NCBI GenBank assembly: GCA_044508215.1
Contig: JBIQID010000003.1
Location: 28,357 to 92,356 of the forward strand
Source of the DNA: JAEZFI01 sp044508215
GTDB lineage: Bacteria > Actinomycetota > Acidimicrobiia > Acidimicrobiales > Microtrichaceae
Length of the DNA stretch: 64,000 nt
Direction: 5' to 3'
The translations under genes were made by a program, and so were the position numbers. The notes beneath the pieces are model-generated. The model made no database searches and had not been told where the DNA came from. It worked only from the letters and a program-made list of their open reading frames with translations. Numbering within the stretch: the stretch's first letter is position 1; each line of letters begins with the position of its first letter. Positions 43,465-52,221 of the stretch are shown here, in pieces.

Positions 43465-43890
43465 TCAGGTCGTGGCGAGCGCTTCGAGCATCGCAGGTGT
43501 GTCGATCGAGAAGTGGGCCCGCACGGCCTTCCCGTCGACGATGGTCCACCGGTGGACCTCCGCCACGTCGAACTCCGCGCCGGTCGCGTTGACCGTGCCC
43601 TTGGTCCGACCCACCTGGACCACGTCGCCGTCGGCGGCGAACACGCTGTGCGTGTCGACCTCCGACGTGATCGTCCCGGTCAGCGCCGCGGCGAAGGTCA
43701 GGAATCCGTCGTGTCCCTCGAACCGCCCGCCCCACGGGAGCGCCGGGTCCTGGGTGATCACGATGCGCTCGTCGAGCAGCGTCGGGAGCTGCTCGAGGTC
43801 GCGGGCGGCCATCGCCGCGTAGATCGCGCGCACGGTCTCCACGTCCGACTCGTGCTGTTGGCCGTCGCTGCTCTTCAGGTCATCCGCCAT
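43465..43890 (-). CDS. SnoaL-like / NTF2-fold protein
   Basis: 141-aa NTF2-like protein: VETVRAIYAAMAARDLEQLPTLL helix pair, VVQVGRTKGTVNATGAEFDV and VHRWTIVDGKAVRAHFSID strands. Reminiscent of ketosteroid-isomerase-like DUF families; reaction unknown. ATG 43890 preceded by TAGGCT with 6 nt spacing. Convergent with YihY, divergent from the methyltransferase. Confidence 0.87.
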   Translation of the reverse strand: MADDLKSSDGQQHESDVETVRAIYAAMAARDLEQLPTLLDERIVITQDPALPWGGRFEGHDGFLTFAAALTGTITSEVDTHSVFAADGDVVQVGRTKGTVNATGAEFDVAEVHRWTIVDGKAVRAHFSIDTPAMLEALATT

Positions 43891-43896
43891 CGCCGG

Positions 43897-43902
43897 AGCC
43901 TA
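43897..43902 (-). promoter_or_regulatory. Possible -10 (TAGGCT), leaderless SnoaL-like gene
   Basis: TAGGCT on the minus strand ends 6 nt before ATG 43890. Confidence 0.4.
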
Positions 43903-43980
43903 CGTTCGGGCCGACGGGCCGGCCGCGTCGGTTCGGGGGAGCCTCGGCCCGTGGGCTCGTGGGTGGGGTAGACCTGCCCC

Positions 43981-44670
43981 ATGGCGACGACACCGATGCG
44001 CACGAACGGCATGCCGCCCGAGCTGTTCGACTACGTGATCGAGCACTGCAACCCCGGCGCCGACCCGATCGCCGACGAGCTGGCGGCCACCACGCAGGAG
44101 CGCTTCGGCGACCTGGCGCGGATGAACATCGGCCAGGACCAGGGCCAGCTCCTCATGTGGCTCGTGCAGCTGCTGGCCGCCCGGACGGTGGTCGAGGTCG
44201 GCACGTTCACCGGGATGTCGGCCCTCTGGCTCGCCCGTGGGCTGCCGGACGGAGGCCGCCTCGTCTGCTTCGACCGCAGCGACGAGTACACCTCGGTCGG
44301 CCGGTCGTTCTGGGAGCGCGCCGGCGTCGCCGACCGGATCGAGGTCCGGCTGGGCGACGCGGCGGAGCGACTCGCCGAGCTGGCCGACGACGCTGAGGTC
44401 GACTTCGCCTTCGTCGACGCTGACAAGGTCGGCTACCAGCGCTACCTCGACTTGCTGCTGCCTCGGCTGCGGCAGGGCGGGATGCTGGCCTTCGACAACA
44501 CCCTGTGGCGCGGCCAGGTGCTGGACGAGGCGGACGACTCCGACGACACGGTCGCGCTGCGGGCGTTCAACGACGGCCTTTCACAGCGTGACGACGTCGA
44601 CGTGCTGATGCTCACCGTGGGCGACGGCGTCACCCTCGTCCGCCACCGCGTCGAGGGACGACCTGGCTGA
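43981..44670 (+). CDS. Class I SAM-dependent O-methyltransferase (catechol/caffeoyl-CoA type)
   Basis: 229 aa. Motifs: VVEVGTFTGMSALWLARGL (SAM motif I), VCFDRSDEY (motif II), VDFAFVDADKVGYQRYLDLLLPRL with metal Asp, and AFDNTLWRGQV with Asp-Asn. That DNTLW-type block marks the metal-dependent O-methyltransferases that act on vicinal diols or CoA esters. ATG 43981. Followed by the aldo/keto reductase after 46 bp. Confidence 0.92.
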   Translation: MATTPMRTNGMPPELFDYVIEHCNPGADPIADELAATTQERFGDLARMNIGQDQGQLLMWLVQLLAARTVVEVGTFTGMSALWLARGLPDGGRLVCFDRSDEYTSVGRSFWERAGVADRIEVRLGDAAERLAELADDAEVDFAFVDADKVGYQRYLDLLLPRLRQGGMLAFDNTLWRGQVLDEADDSDDTVALRAFNDGLSQRDDVDVLMLTVGDGVTLVRHRVEGRPG

Positions 44671-44703
44671 CGCTGCCATGGGCCTCGCCCGGGCCCGACT
44701 GGG

Positions 44704-44709
44704 TACGGT
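44704..44709 (+). promoter_or_regulatory. Possible -10 (TACGGT), leaderless aldo/keto reductase
   Basis: TACGGT ends 7 nt before ATG 44717; same hexamer and spacing as at 57932-57937. Confidence 0.45.
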
Positions 44710-44716
44710 GCGAACC

Positions 44717-45658
44717 ATGGCCGACGAGCTCCCTGCCATCCCGCCGACGCGCCGCCTCGGTGCGAGCGACCTCGAAGTCGGGCCCATCGCGTACGGCTGC
44801 TGGCGGTTCGCCGGAACGGACCTGGCGGCGGCGACCGCGAAGATCGAGGCAGCCCTCGACGTCGGGATGAGGCTGATCGACACCGCCGACATCTACGGCT
44901 ACCGGGGTGGGGCGGTCGACGAGTCCGGGCACGACGGGTTCGGCGATGCCGAGGTGTTGCTCGGCGAGGTGCTCGCCGCGTCGCCGGGTCTCCGCGACCG
45001 CATGGTGCTCGCCACGAAGGGCGGCATCCGTCCGCCGCTGCCCTACGACCAGTCCGCCTCGTACCTCCGGGACGCGTGCGACGCCTCCCTCCGCCGGCTG
45101 GGCGTCGACCACATCGACCTCTACCAGGTCCACCGTCCGGACCTGCTCGCCCACGCCGAGGAGATCGCCGCCGTGCTCGACGAGCTGGTCGACGCAGGGA
45201 AGGTCCGCTGGCTGGGCGTCTCCAACTTCACCGTCGGCCAGCACCGGGCGCTCGCCGCGCACCTCCGCTCGCCGATCGTCACGACCCAGCCGGAGTGGCA
45301 CCCGCTGCGCCCGGCACCGATCGACGACGGCACGTTCGACCTCTGCGAGGAGCTGGGTGTGACGCCGCTCGTCTGGAGCCCGCTCGCTGGCGGCCGGCTG
45401 GTGGGGGAACAGCCGCACGACGACCCTGCTGCGGCGCGCGTCGTCGAGATCGCCGATCGGATCGCGGGGGAGCAGGGCGCTGACCGCGCCGCGGTGCTCC
45501 TCGCGTGGGCAGCGCACCACCCGACCGGCGCCATCCCGATCGTGGGGAGCCAGCAGCCGGAGCGCATCCGGCGGGCGGCCGACGCCCTGTCGGTCCGGCT
45601 CACCCGCAACCAGTGGTACGAGATCTTCGCGGCCGGACGGGGTCGGCCGATGCCATGA
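44717..45658 (+). CDS. Aldo/keto reductase
   Basis: 313-aa NADPH-dependent TIM-barrel reductase. Catalytic set: Asp and Tyr in LIDTADIYGY, Lys in LATKGG, His in YQVHRPD. The C-terminal VGSQQPERIRRA is the NADP-binding stretch. Closest in style to oxidoreductase YdhF. ATG 44717 chosen over 44678 because of the -10-like TACGGT. Overlaps the LLM gene by 4 bp (ATGA), so a two-step redox pathway is plausible. Confidence 0.92.
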   Translation: MADELPAIPPTRRLGASDLEVGPIAYGCWRFAGTDLAAATAKIEAALDVGMRLIDTADIYGYRGGAVDESGHDGFGDAEVLLGEVLAASPGLRDRMVLATKGGIRPPLPYDQSASYLRDACDASLRRLGVDHIDLYQVHRPDLLAHAEEIAAVLDELVDAGKVRWLGVSNFTVGQHRALAAHLRSPIVTTQPEWHPLRPAPIDDGTFDLCEELGVTPLVWSPLAGGRLVGEQPHDDPAAARVVEIADRIAGEQGADRAAVLLAWAAHHPTGAIPIVGSQQPERIRRAADALSVRLTRNQWYEIFAAGRGRPMP

Positions 45659-46755
45659 GCGAGCGGTCGACCGCGACGGCCCGCGCGCCGGAGGTCGCCT
45701 GGTTCGCGGCGCTCTGCGACGACGACTACCGCTGGCTCGGGGTGCCGGACCCGGCGCTCCGCTCCACCTTCGAGCACTGCGCCGACATCACGACCACCGC
45801 CGACCGGCTGGGCTTCGACCGGATCCTCCTCCCGTCCGGCTACGACCTCGGGATCGACTCCGTCGCGTTCGCCGGCGGCGTCGCCCCGATGACCGAGCGC
45901 ATCCGCCTGCTGGTGGCGCTGCGGTGCGGCGAGCTCTGGCCGCCTCAGCTCGCCCGCCAGCTCGCCTCCATCGAGGAGGCGCTCTGGCACAGCGGCAACG
46001 GACCTCGCCTCGACATCAACATCATCTCGTCGGACCTCCCCGGCGCACCCCTGCCCAGCGAGCCCCGCTACGAGCGCACCCGCGAGGTGATGTCGATCCT
46101 CCGCACGCTGCTCGCCGGCCAGCCGGTGGAGCACCACGGCGAGTTCTACGACTTGGAGCTCGAACCGCCTCGCATCGCCCGGGAGATGGCCGAGCGGCGC
46201 GGCGGGGCCGCCCCCGAGATGCAGTTCGGCGGCCTCTCACCCGCAGCCCGCGACGTGGCAGCGGACCAGGCCGACGTGTTCCTGATGTGGCCCGACACGG
46301 TGGCCGGCACGCAGGAGGTGATCGAGGACATGCGCGCCCGGGCGGGTGCCCACGGGCGACAGCTCCGCTTCGGCTTCCGCGTGCACGTCGTGGTGCGGGA
46401 GACCGAAGGTGCTGCGCGGGATGCTGCCGCCGAGCTGGTCTCGAAGCTGGAACCTGAGGACGGCGAGGCGATCCGCCGGCGTTCCCTCGACTCGGCCTCC
46501 GCGGGCGTCGCCCGACAGTCGGAGCTGCGCGACCGAGCGGACGCCGACGGCTACGTCGGGCCCCACCTCTGGACCGGCGTGGGTCGGGCCCGCAGCGGCT
46601 GCGGCGCGGCGATCGTGGGGGATCCCGACCAGGTCGTCGACACCCTGCGCGACTACCAGGCGATCGGCATCGACTCGTTCATCCTGTCGGGCTACCCGCA
46701 CCGCGACGAGTGCGAGCTGGTGGCGCGCCACGTGCTGCCTCTGCTCCGCGCCTGA
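45655..46755 (+). CDS. LLM-class monooxygenase, alkanesulfonate monooxygenase (SsuD)-like
   Basis: 366-aa flavin-dependent monooxygenase. SsuD-like blocks: ITTTADRLGFDRILLPSG, RIRLLVALRCGELWPPQLARQLASIE, RLDINIISSDLPGAPL and YERTREVMSILRTLLAG. If truly SsuD-like it would desulfonate alkanesulfonates with FMNH2, fitting the sulfatases and SulP/TauE-type transporters here, but no ssuE or ssu transporter is next to it. Translationally coupled to the aldo/keto reductase. Confidence 0.88.
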   Translation: MSERSTATARAPEVAWFAALCDDDYRWLGVPDPALRSTFEHCADITTTADRLGFDRILLPSGYDLGIDSVAFAGGVAPMTERIRLLVALRCGELWPPQLARQLASIEEALWHSGNGPRLDINIISSDLPGAPLPSEPRYERTREVMSILRTLLAGQPVEHHGEFYDLELEPPRIAREMAERRGGAAPEMQFGGLSPAARDVAADQADVFLMWPDTVAGTQEVIEDMRARAGAHGRQLRFGFRVHVVVRETEGAARDAAAELVSKLEPEDGEAIRRRSLDSASAGVARQSELRDRADADGYVGPHLWTGVGRARSGCGAAIVGDPDQVVDTLRDYQAIGIDSFILSGYPHRDECELVARHVLPLLRA

Positions 46756-46774
46756 CGCACCGGGGACACCGGTC

Positions 46775-47887
46775 TCAGGTGACGAGCCGGTCCGACAGCT
46801 CGTCGAGGCGCACCGCCCGTCCCTCCTCGATCGAGAGGTGCGCCGCCTGGCCCATCGCCACGGACCACAGCCCGTCGTCGACCGTCACCGTCGGCTCCGA
46901 CCGGCTGCGGATCGCGTCCACGAAGTCGAGCAGCTCGAGGTAGCTCGCTCCGTGGTGGCTGCCGTGGTGGCCGATGCGAGGGTCGTCGGCGACCGCCAGC
47001 TCGGTCACCGGCCAGTCCGGACCCCGGCTGCCCACCACCAGCTCCGGGGCGCGCCCGCGGAACAGCTCCATGAAGTTGGGGAGGTTCGCCTCCAGCTTCC
47101 CCTGGTCGCCGACGACCACCACCTCCTGCTCCCAGCGCGAGCCCTCGGCGAACATGCACAGGTCGAGCAGCGCCCGGCCGCCGCTCGGGTAGTCGACGAT
47201 CACGAATGCGTTGTCGAGGAGGTCGGGCACCTCGCCCCCGTAGCGCTCGTCGAGGTGGTTCACGTCCTGCGCGCCCGACGCCTGCACCCGCACCGGCCGC
47301 TCTCCGAAAACGCGGTTCATCAGGTCGAAGAAGTGGCAGCACTTCTCCACGAGGGTGCCGCCCGTGTTGCGGTTGAAGCGGTTCCAGTCGCCCACCTTGT
47401 CGAGGAAGGGGAACCGGTGCTCGCGGATGCTGACCATGCGGACGCGGCCCGCCTCACCCCGGTCTGCCCGTGCCAGGAGCTGGGTGATCGCCGGCATGTA
47501 CCGGTACTCGAGCCCCACCCACACCAGACCCGGGTGCCCGGCGGCGCGGTCGCGCACCTCCAGGCAGTCGGCCACCGTGGTGCACAGCGGCTTCTCGACC
47601 ATCACGTGCAGGCCGGTGTCCCAGATCGGGTCGAGCACGCCGAGATGGGTGTGGTTGGGGCTGGCGACCACCACGGCGTCGAGCTCGACCTCGTCGAGCA
47701 TGCGGGCGTGGTCCTCGAAGGCGGCGACGTCCTCACCCGCCGCGTCCCGGCCCCACTGGCGTGACGTCTCGTGCGGGTCGGCGATCGCTGCCACCGTGGT
47801 GCCCGGGAGTGCTGCGAGGTTCCGGAGGTGTTCGCACCCCATCATCCCCGTGCCGATCACCCCGAACCTGAGCTCGTCGCCCCCCAC
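46775..47887 (-). CDS. Gfo/Idh/MocA-family oxidoreductase
   Basis: 370-aa NAD(P)-dependent sugar or inositol oxidoreductase. N-terminal Rossmann VIGTGMMGCEHLRNLA, VVVASPNHTHL, and the family signature EKPLC near residue 100. The C-terminal sheet domain has GGTLVEKCCHFFDLMNRVFG. Substrate unknown. GTG 47887 is used; no clear ribosome-binding site. Convergent with the LLM gene. Confidence 0.9.
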   Translation of the reverse strand: MGGDELRFGVIGTGMMGCEHLRNLAALPGTTVAAIADPHETSRQWGRDAAGEDVAAFEDHARMLDEVELDAVVVASPNHTHLGVLDPIWDTGLHVMVEKPLCTTVADCLEVRDRAAGHPGLVWVGLEYRYMPAITQLLARADRGEAGRVRMVSIREHRFPFLDKVGDWNRFNRNTGGTLVEKCCHFFDLMNRVFGERPVRVQASGAQDVNHLDERYGGEVPDLLDNAFVIVDYPSGGRALLDLCMFAEGSRWEQEVVVVGDQGKLEANLPNFMELFRGRAPELVVGSRGPDWPVTELAVADDPRIGHHGSHHGASYLELLDFVDAIRSRSEPTVTVDDGLWSVAMGQAAHLSIEEGRAVRLDELSDRLVT

Positions 47888-47950
47888 CGGTCTCCCTCTC
47901 GATCGTCGGGCCAGGCAGGGCCGCCGGGCCGCTCCGCCGATGTTCGCAGA

Positions 47951-48244
47951 TCAGGCGTCGAGCAGGCGTCGGGGGTCCGAGCTCGAGCCCCCGACCCGCA
48001 GCGTCTTGTCGCGTGCGTGCTCGCCGTGCGCGATCGCGACGTGCGACCGGTTCACCCCGAGGCGGCGCGCCACGAAGCGGACCAGCTCTGCGTTCGCCTT
48101 CCCCTCGTTCGCCGGCGCGGCCACGCGCACCCGCAGGCGGTCGCCGTGGGTCCCGGCCACCTCGGTTCGTCGAGCGCCGGGCTGCACCCTCAGGTCGAGC
48201 AGCCAGCCGCTGTCGTCGGGTCGAGCCCACGGCAGCGGCGGCAT
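47951..48244 (-). CDS. DUF167 (YggU) family protein
   Basis: 97-aa protein matching the YggU family: LDLRVQPGARRTEVAGTHGDRLRVRVAAPA followed by EGKANAELVRFVARRLGV and a basic end. Members have a small alpha/beta fold of unknown role. Begins at ATG 48244, 4 bp after the stop of the nuclease-like lipoprotein gene, so it is the second gene of that pair. Confidence 0.9.
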   Translation of the reverse strand: MPPLPWARPDDSGWLLDLRVQPGARRTEVAGTHGDRLRVRVAAPANEGKANAELVRFVARRLGVNRSHVAIAHGEHARDKTLRVGGSSSDPRRLLDA

Positions 48245-48248
48245 CGCG

Positions 48249-49334
48249 TCATCCTCCACCGGCGGCCTCCACCGCCAGGTCGACCACGTAGGGCAGGTGG
48301 TCGGAGAGGCGGAACCACTCCGAGCCGGGGGACGCCCAGTCGGGGTCGGTGCGGTTCGGGACCCGGCCGGCGAGCACCTCGACCGGTCCGCCCTCGGGGC
48401 GCATGACGTGGTCGATGCGCTCCCGCACGCTCCGGTCCGCTCGAAGCTGCCACGAGGTGCACTGCGACAGCAGGTCGCACGCCACGAAGTCGGAGTCCTT
48501 CGGCCATCCCGCGGTGTAGCCGCAGGCGGCGACCAGGTCGGGGTTCGCCCAGAGGTGCGCCATCCCCGCGGCGTCGCCCGCGGGGACGGTCGGGCAGATC
48601 GCAGGGTCGACGGACATCGGGCTGACCTCGGCGAAGGTGTCCACCATCCCGTCGGGGCGCGGCGTGTCCGGATCGTCGTCGACCACCAGCAGGTAGGAGG
48701 GGTCACCGGGCGCTGCGTTGAGGTCGCCCGCCAGCAGCCAGCGGCGAGCGTCGTCGGGGTCGGCCGCCGCGATGATCGAGCGGATCGCCCGGATCTGTGC
48801 GTCCCTCGACGCCGAGCTCGGGCCGCTGCTGCCCGCGGTGAGGTGGGTGCCGTACACGCGGAACGGTGCGCCGCCCACCTCGACGTCGGCCCAGGCCAGG
48901 ATCCGCCGCACCGTGGGGTCGACGCACGACTGCCCCACGTGCGTGCCGCCGGCGCCGAGGAGCGGCAGCGAGCCCTTCACCACGATCGCCACGCCCTCCG
49001 TGTTCGGCTTGAGGTCGCACTCCCACGGGACGTGGACGGCGAGGCGGTAGTCGGTGACCGTCCGTGTGAGGATCGCCACCACGTCGTCGGCCTGGGCCTC
49101 CTGCAGCACCAGGACGTCGGGCTGCAGCTGATCGACGCGGGCGGCCCAGCCGGCCTGCTCGTCGAACACCAGGGCGTCGCCCTGGGAGCCGAGCAGGTTC
49201 CAGGTCACCACCCTCAACCCGTCGGACGGTGGGTCGGGCTCGAGCGGGTCAGGGGCAGCCGGCGGGGGAGCGCACGACGCGGCGACGAGCACCACCGCCG
49301 CGCAGATCCACCTCGCCGTCGTCCTGACCGACAT
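48249..49334 (-). CDS. Secreted endonuclease/exonuclease/phosphatase-fold lipoprotein
   Basis: 361 aa. Signal ending VAASC (lipobox, Cys21), a Pro/Asp-rich linker, then an EEP domain: LRVVTWNLLGSQG, LQPDVLVLQEAQ (metal Glu), VYGTHLTAG (His), LLAGDLNAAPGDPSY (Asp-Asn), and RERIDHVM plus FRLSDHLPYV (catalytic Asp-His). Such secreted EEP proteins are DNases, sphingomyelinases or phosphatases. Several extra cysteines (CGYTAGW, CDLLSQC) suggest disulfides outside the cell. Confidence 0.9.
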   Translation of the reverse strand: MSVRTTARWICAAVVLVAASCAPPPAAPDPLEPDPPSDGLRVVTWNLLGSQGDALVFDEQAGWAARVDQLQPDVLVLQEAQADDVVAILTRTVTDYRLAVHVPWECDLKPNTEGVAIVVKGSLPLLGAGGTHVGQSCVDPTVRRILAWADVEVGGAPFRVYGTHLTAGSSGPSSASRDAQIRAIRSIIAAADPDDARRWLLAGDLNAAPGDPSYLLVVDDDPDTPRPDGMVDTFAEVSPMSVDPAICPTVPAGDAAGMAHLWANPDLVAACGYTAGWPKDSDFVACDLLSQCTSWQLRADRSVRERIDHVMRPEGGPVEVLAGRVPNRTDPDWASPGSEWFRLSDHLPYVVDLAVEAAGGG

Positions 49335-49348
49335 CGGCCCTCCCGAGG

Positions 49349-49690
49349 TCAGGAGCGTAGGACCTTCTCCATCTTCTTGCCCTTGGCCAGCTCGTCCACG
49401 AGCTTGTCGAGCCATCGCAGCTGCTGCATGAGCGGGTCCTCGATCTCCTCCACCCGCACGCCGCAGATCACACCCTTGATGGCGGAGGCGTTCGGGTTGA
49501 GCGTCGCCTTCGCGAAGAACTCCTCGAACGTGGTCTCGTCGTCGATGATCCGCTGCAGGGCGGCCTCGTCGTAGCCGGTGAGCCACTCGATGACCTGGTG
49601 GAGCTCGTCCTTCGTGCGACCCTTCCTCTCCACCTTCGTCACGTAGAGCGGGTAGACCGAAGCGAAGCTGGTCGTGAAGATCTTGTGCAC
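49349..49690 (-). CDS. DUF2200 family protein
   Basis: 113-aa cytoplasmic protein with the family's HKIFTTSFASVYPLYVTKVERKGR start and LHQVIEWLTGYDE, PNASAIKGVICGVRVEEIEDPLMQ blocks. Function unknown; fold predicted helical. GTG 49690 with TATCGT 8 nt upstream. Followed at once by the lipoprotein gene. Confidence 0.9.
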   Translation of the reverse strand: MHKIFTTSFASVYPLYVTKVERKGRTKDELHQVIEWLTGYDEAALQRIIDDETTFEEFFAKATLNPNASAIKGVICGVRVEEIEDPLMQQLRWLDKLVDELAKGKKMEKVLRS

Positions 49691-49698
49691 GCGCGCGA

Positions 49699-49704
49699 AC
49701 GATA
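49699..49704 (-). promoter_or_regulatory. Possible -10 (TATCGT), leaderless DUF2200 gene
   Basis: TATCGT on the minus strand ends 8 nt before GTG 49690. Confidence 0.35.
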
Positions 49705-49720
49705 CGTGCTCGGGCGCCCG

Positions 49721-50107
49721 TCAGGCAGGGGTCCCATCCAGCTGCTTCACGAGCGTCTTCGGCGCCACCTTCCGGTAGGAGTCGGTGAGGATCCCGCGGA
49801 TCTCGTCCCAGTCGACGTCCCGGTCGAGCCGCACGCCCAGCCAACCCGAGGGGCCGACGTACGGCGGCCGGTAGAAGCGGTCGGGCTCCAGCTCGACCAT
49901 CTCCTCCTGGACCCCGGGGAACGCCGGACACCAGAGGCCCAGGATGCCGTCGCCGTGGTGGTCGTCCACGAACATCGCGATCGTCTTCTTCCCGCGGACG
50001 AACCAGGCGGGCGATCCGTGCGAGAGCCGCTCGCTCACCTCGGGGAACGATTCGCAGATCTCCCGGACCTTGGCCAGCGCCCGGTCGTGCTGTCGCTGCG
50101 TCGCCAT
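49721..50107 (-). CDS. MmcQ/YjbR-like protein
   Basis: 128 aa with the CyaY-like fold of the YjbR family: FPEVSERLSHGSPAWFVRGKKTIAMF, ELEPDRFYRPPYVGPSGWLGVRLD and IRGILTDSYRKVAPKTLV. Thought to bind DNA or small ligands; role unknown. ATG 50107 with GATACT exactly 6 nt upstream. Divergent from the HAD gene. Confidence 0.9.
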   Translation of the reverse strand: MATQRQHDRALAKVREICESFPEVSERLSHGSPAWFVRGKKTIAMFVDDHHGDGILGLWCPAFPGVQEEMVELEPDRFYRPPYVGPSGWLGVRLDRDVDWDEIRGILTDSYRKVAPKTLVKQLDGTPA

Positions 50108-50113
50108 GGCGCC

Positions 50114-50119
50114 AGTATC
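50114..50119 (-). promoter_or_regulatory. Possible -10 (GATACT), leaderless YjbR gene
   Basis: GATACT on the minus strand ends 6 nt before ATG 50107; close to the consensus TATAAT. Confidence 0.45.
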
Positions 50120-50167
50120 CCGCGGACGTCAGCCGGTGGGCTCCGGCCCACCGAGGGGATGCCCGTC

Positions 50168-50173
50168 TACCTT
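50168..50173 (+). promoter_or_regulatory. Possible -10 (TACCTT), leaderless HAD gene
   Basis: TACCTT ends 6 nt before GTG 50180 and favours that start over the ATG at 50159. Confidence 0.4.
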
Positions 50174-50179
50174 GGCCCG

Positions 50180-50836
50180 GTGCCAGCGTCACCCCCGATC
50201 GAGCTCGTCGTGTTCGACTGCGACGGCGTGCTCGTCGACAGCGAGCGCCTGGCGGTGGCGGTGGAGTCGCGGCTGCTCGGCGAGCTGGGGTGGGCGCTCA
50301 CCGAGGACGAGGTGCTCGATCGGTTCGTCGGCCGCAGCGACGCCTACATGCTCGCTGAGATCGAGCGTGCGCTCGCTCGTCCCGTCCCCGAGTGGAGCGA
50401 GCTCTACATCGAGCGGCTGCACGCGGCGTTCCACGCCGAGCTGACCGCCGTCGAGGGCATCGCGGAGGCGCTCGACGAGCTGGACCTGCCGTCGTGCATC
50501 GCCTCCAGCGGCACCCACGAGAAGATGCGCCTCACGCTCGGCCTCACCGGCCTGCTCGACCGGTTCGACGGCCGGATCTTCAGTGCGTCCGAGGTCGAGC
50601 ACGGCAAGCCTGCACCGGACCTCTTCCTGCACGCAGCCGAGCGGAGCGGCGTCGCGCCGGAGCGGTGCGTCGTGGTCGAGGACAGCCGTTCGGGCGTGGA
50701 GGCGGCGCGAGCTGCCGGCATGCGCTCGTTCGGCTACGCGGGTGGGCTCACCCCCGCCCACTGGCTCGAAGGGCCCGGGACGGTGGTGTTCGACGACATG
50801 CGCGACCTGCCACGCCTCGTCGCCGAGGCAGGCTGA
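50180..50836 (+). CDS. HAD-superfamily phosphatase (phosphoglycolate/beta-phosphoglucomutase-like)
   Basis: 218 aa. Motif I VVFDCDGVLVDSE with nucleophile Asp, motif II CIASSG, motif III Lys in EVEHGKPAPDLF, motif IV VVVEDSRSGVEAA. The cap and spacing match subclass I HAD phosphatases that act on small phosphosugars. GTG 50180 selected because of the TACCTT 6 nt upstream; a longer form from ATG 50159 adds seven unconserved residues. Confidence 0.92.
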   Translation: MPASPPIELVVFDCDGVLVDSERLAVAVESRLLGELGWALTEDEVLDRFVGRSDAYMLAEIERALARPVPEWSELYIERLHAAFHAELTAVEGIAEALDELDLPSCIASSGTHEKMRLTLGLTGLLDRFDGRIFSASEVEHGKPAPDLFLHAAERSGVAPERCVVVEDSRSGVEAARAAGMRSFGYAGGLTPAHWLEGPGTVVFDDMRDLPRLVAEAG

Positions 50837-50955
50837 CGCGCCGACTGCGGTCGCTGCGGGACGTTCGTCCCTAGGCGCCGGCGACGACTCGGATGAGGAT
50901 CGAGGTGACCGCCACCTGCCGGCGGGCCATCGATCACCGAAGGGGGGTGGTCGCC

Positions 50956-52137
50956 ATGCGCAGATCCACCCGACACCTGCGCCGCGTCGCCGCGGTGCTC
51001 ACCTCCGTCGCCACCGCGGCGATCGCACTCGCCGCGTGCGTCCCGCCCGCCGAACCGCCGTGGATCGGCGTGGAGTGGGTCCGCGATGCCGGCGGCACGA
51101 TCGACCCGCTGACCGGCGGCTACACGCCCGACCTCCAGCGCTGGGTGACCAAGGGCGGGACCACCACGGGTCCGTTGCCCGGTCCGCCGACCCTGGAGAT
51201 CCTCGACATGTTCGGGGCGCTCGGGCCGATCCTCCCTGACGGCACGGCGAAGTTCCCCTGGAACGGCTTCGCCGGGGAGGGCATCACGGTCACGCCTTCC
51301 ACTCCCGGGCCGTACACCGAGTACGTGCTCCACCATCCGGGCGGGAGCTGTGCCGTCGCGTGGGCGGACGCCGACTCGAGGGTGCAGAGCGTGACCCCGT
51401 CGCCCGACGGGAAGCTCGCTGCGGTCGTCTCGAGCGTGTCGTTCGGTGGCGGTGGCCAGAGCCAGCTCGAGATCGTCTCGCTCGGCGCGGTCGACTGTCC
51501 CACCGTGGTCTCGGCCCAGTACTCGTTCCTGGGCGGCTTCGAGCCGCCCAGCGGCTACCTCGTAGGGAGTCGCGTGGTCTGGTCGCCGAACTCGGCGGCG
51601 GTGGCCTTCCCCCTGACCGCCGCGGGCAACCCCCCAGCGGGAACCGGCACCTCGATCATGCGCCTGAGCGCGAGTGCTGGGGCCACGCCCACGCCGGTCC
51701 TCGCTCCCAGCGAGGGCTGCGTCAGCCCGTCCGGGTGGTCCGTGGAGAACCGGCTGATGCTCACCTGCCTCGGCCCGGCGCCGTACCAGAGCCGCATCAT
51801 CACGATCCCGATGGGAGGTGGCGGAACCACGAACACCATCGACTCGTTCACCGGCACCGCTGACACGATCGGCCCGTTCTTCCACTTCGGCTACTACGTG
51901 CCGGGTACGAACACGATCGTTTTCGACAAGAACCTGCCGGTGGTGAACGCCGACGGGCTGCTGCAGGCGTGGTCGCAGGTCCACACGGCCTACGACGTGC
52001 CGTTCGCCCAGTCGACCCCCATCACGGGGAGCGCCCCGCCGCTCGAGTGGTATCCCGCGCTGAAGAGCGACGTGCTGCCCGACTACGAGTACACCGACGT
52101 CCCCCGCTGGGAGTTCGTCATGCGCCTCGCCCGCTGA
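50956..52137 (+). CDS. Lipoprotein with beta-propeller-like repeats, function unknown
   Basis: 393 aa. Basic N-terminus, hydrophobic stretch and lipobox LAAC (Cys28). The body is Gly/Thr/Pro-rich beta-sheet sequence; SPDGKLAAVVSS and VVWSPNSAAVAFPL look like TolB/WD40-type blades and it ends VPRWEFVMRLAR. Not recognised as any named family. ATG 50956 has AAGGGGGG just upstream. A 15-bp hairpin ends the transcript. Confidence 0.78.
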   Translation: MRRSTRHLRRVAAVLTSVATAAIALAACVPPAEPPWIGVEWVRDAGGTIDPLTGGYTPDLQRWVTKGGTTTGPLPGPPTLEILDMFGALGPILPDGTAKFPWNGFAGEGITVTPSTPGPYTEYVLHHPGGSCAVAWADADSRVQSVTPSPDGKLAAVVSSVSFGGGGQSQLEIVSLGAVDCPTVVSAQYSFLGGFEPPSGYLVGSRVVWSPNSAAVAFPLTAAGNPPAGTGTSIMRLSASAGATPTPVLAPSEGCVSPSGWSVENRLMLTCLGPAPYQSRIITIPMGGGGTTNTIDSFTGTADTIGPFFHFGYYVPGTNTIVFDKNLPVVNADGLLQAWSQVHTAYDVPFAQSTPITGSAPPLEWYPALKSDVLPDYEYTDVPRWEFVMRLAR

Positions 52138-52160
52138 GTCCTCGACGGGCCGACCCGGTC

Positions 52161-52200
52161 GTTCGTCCCGGAGCGTTGCAGGAACCGCTCCGGGACGAAC
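52161..52200. terminator. Bidirectional terminator hairpin, 15 bp perfect stem
   Basis: GTTCGTCCCGGAGCG (52161-52175) and its exact complement (52186-52200), 10-nt loop, between the convergent lipoprotein and SDR genes. Shares the word TCCCGGAGCG with the hairpin at 57965-58012. Confidence 0.75.
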
Positions 52201-52221
52201 CCTTCCTCGGGTGCGGTGCTC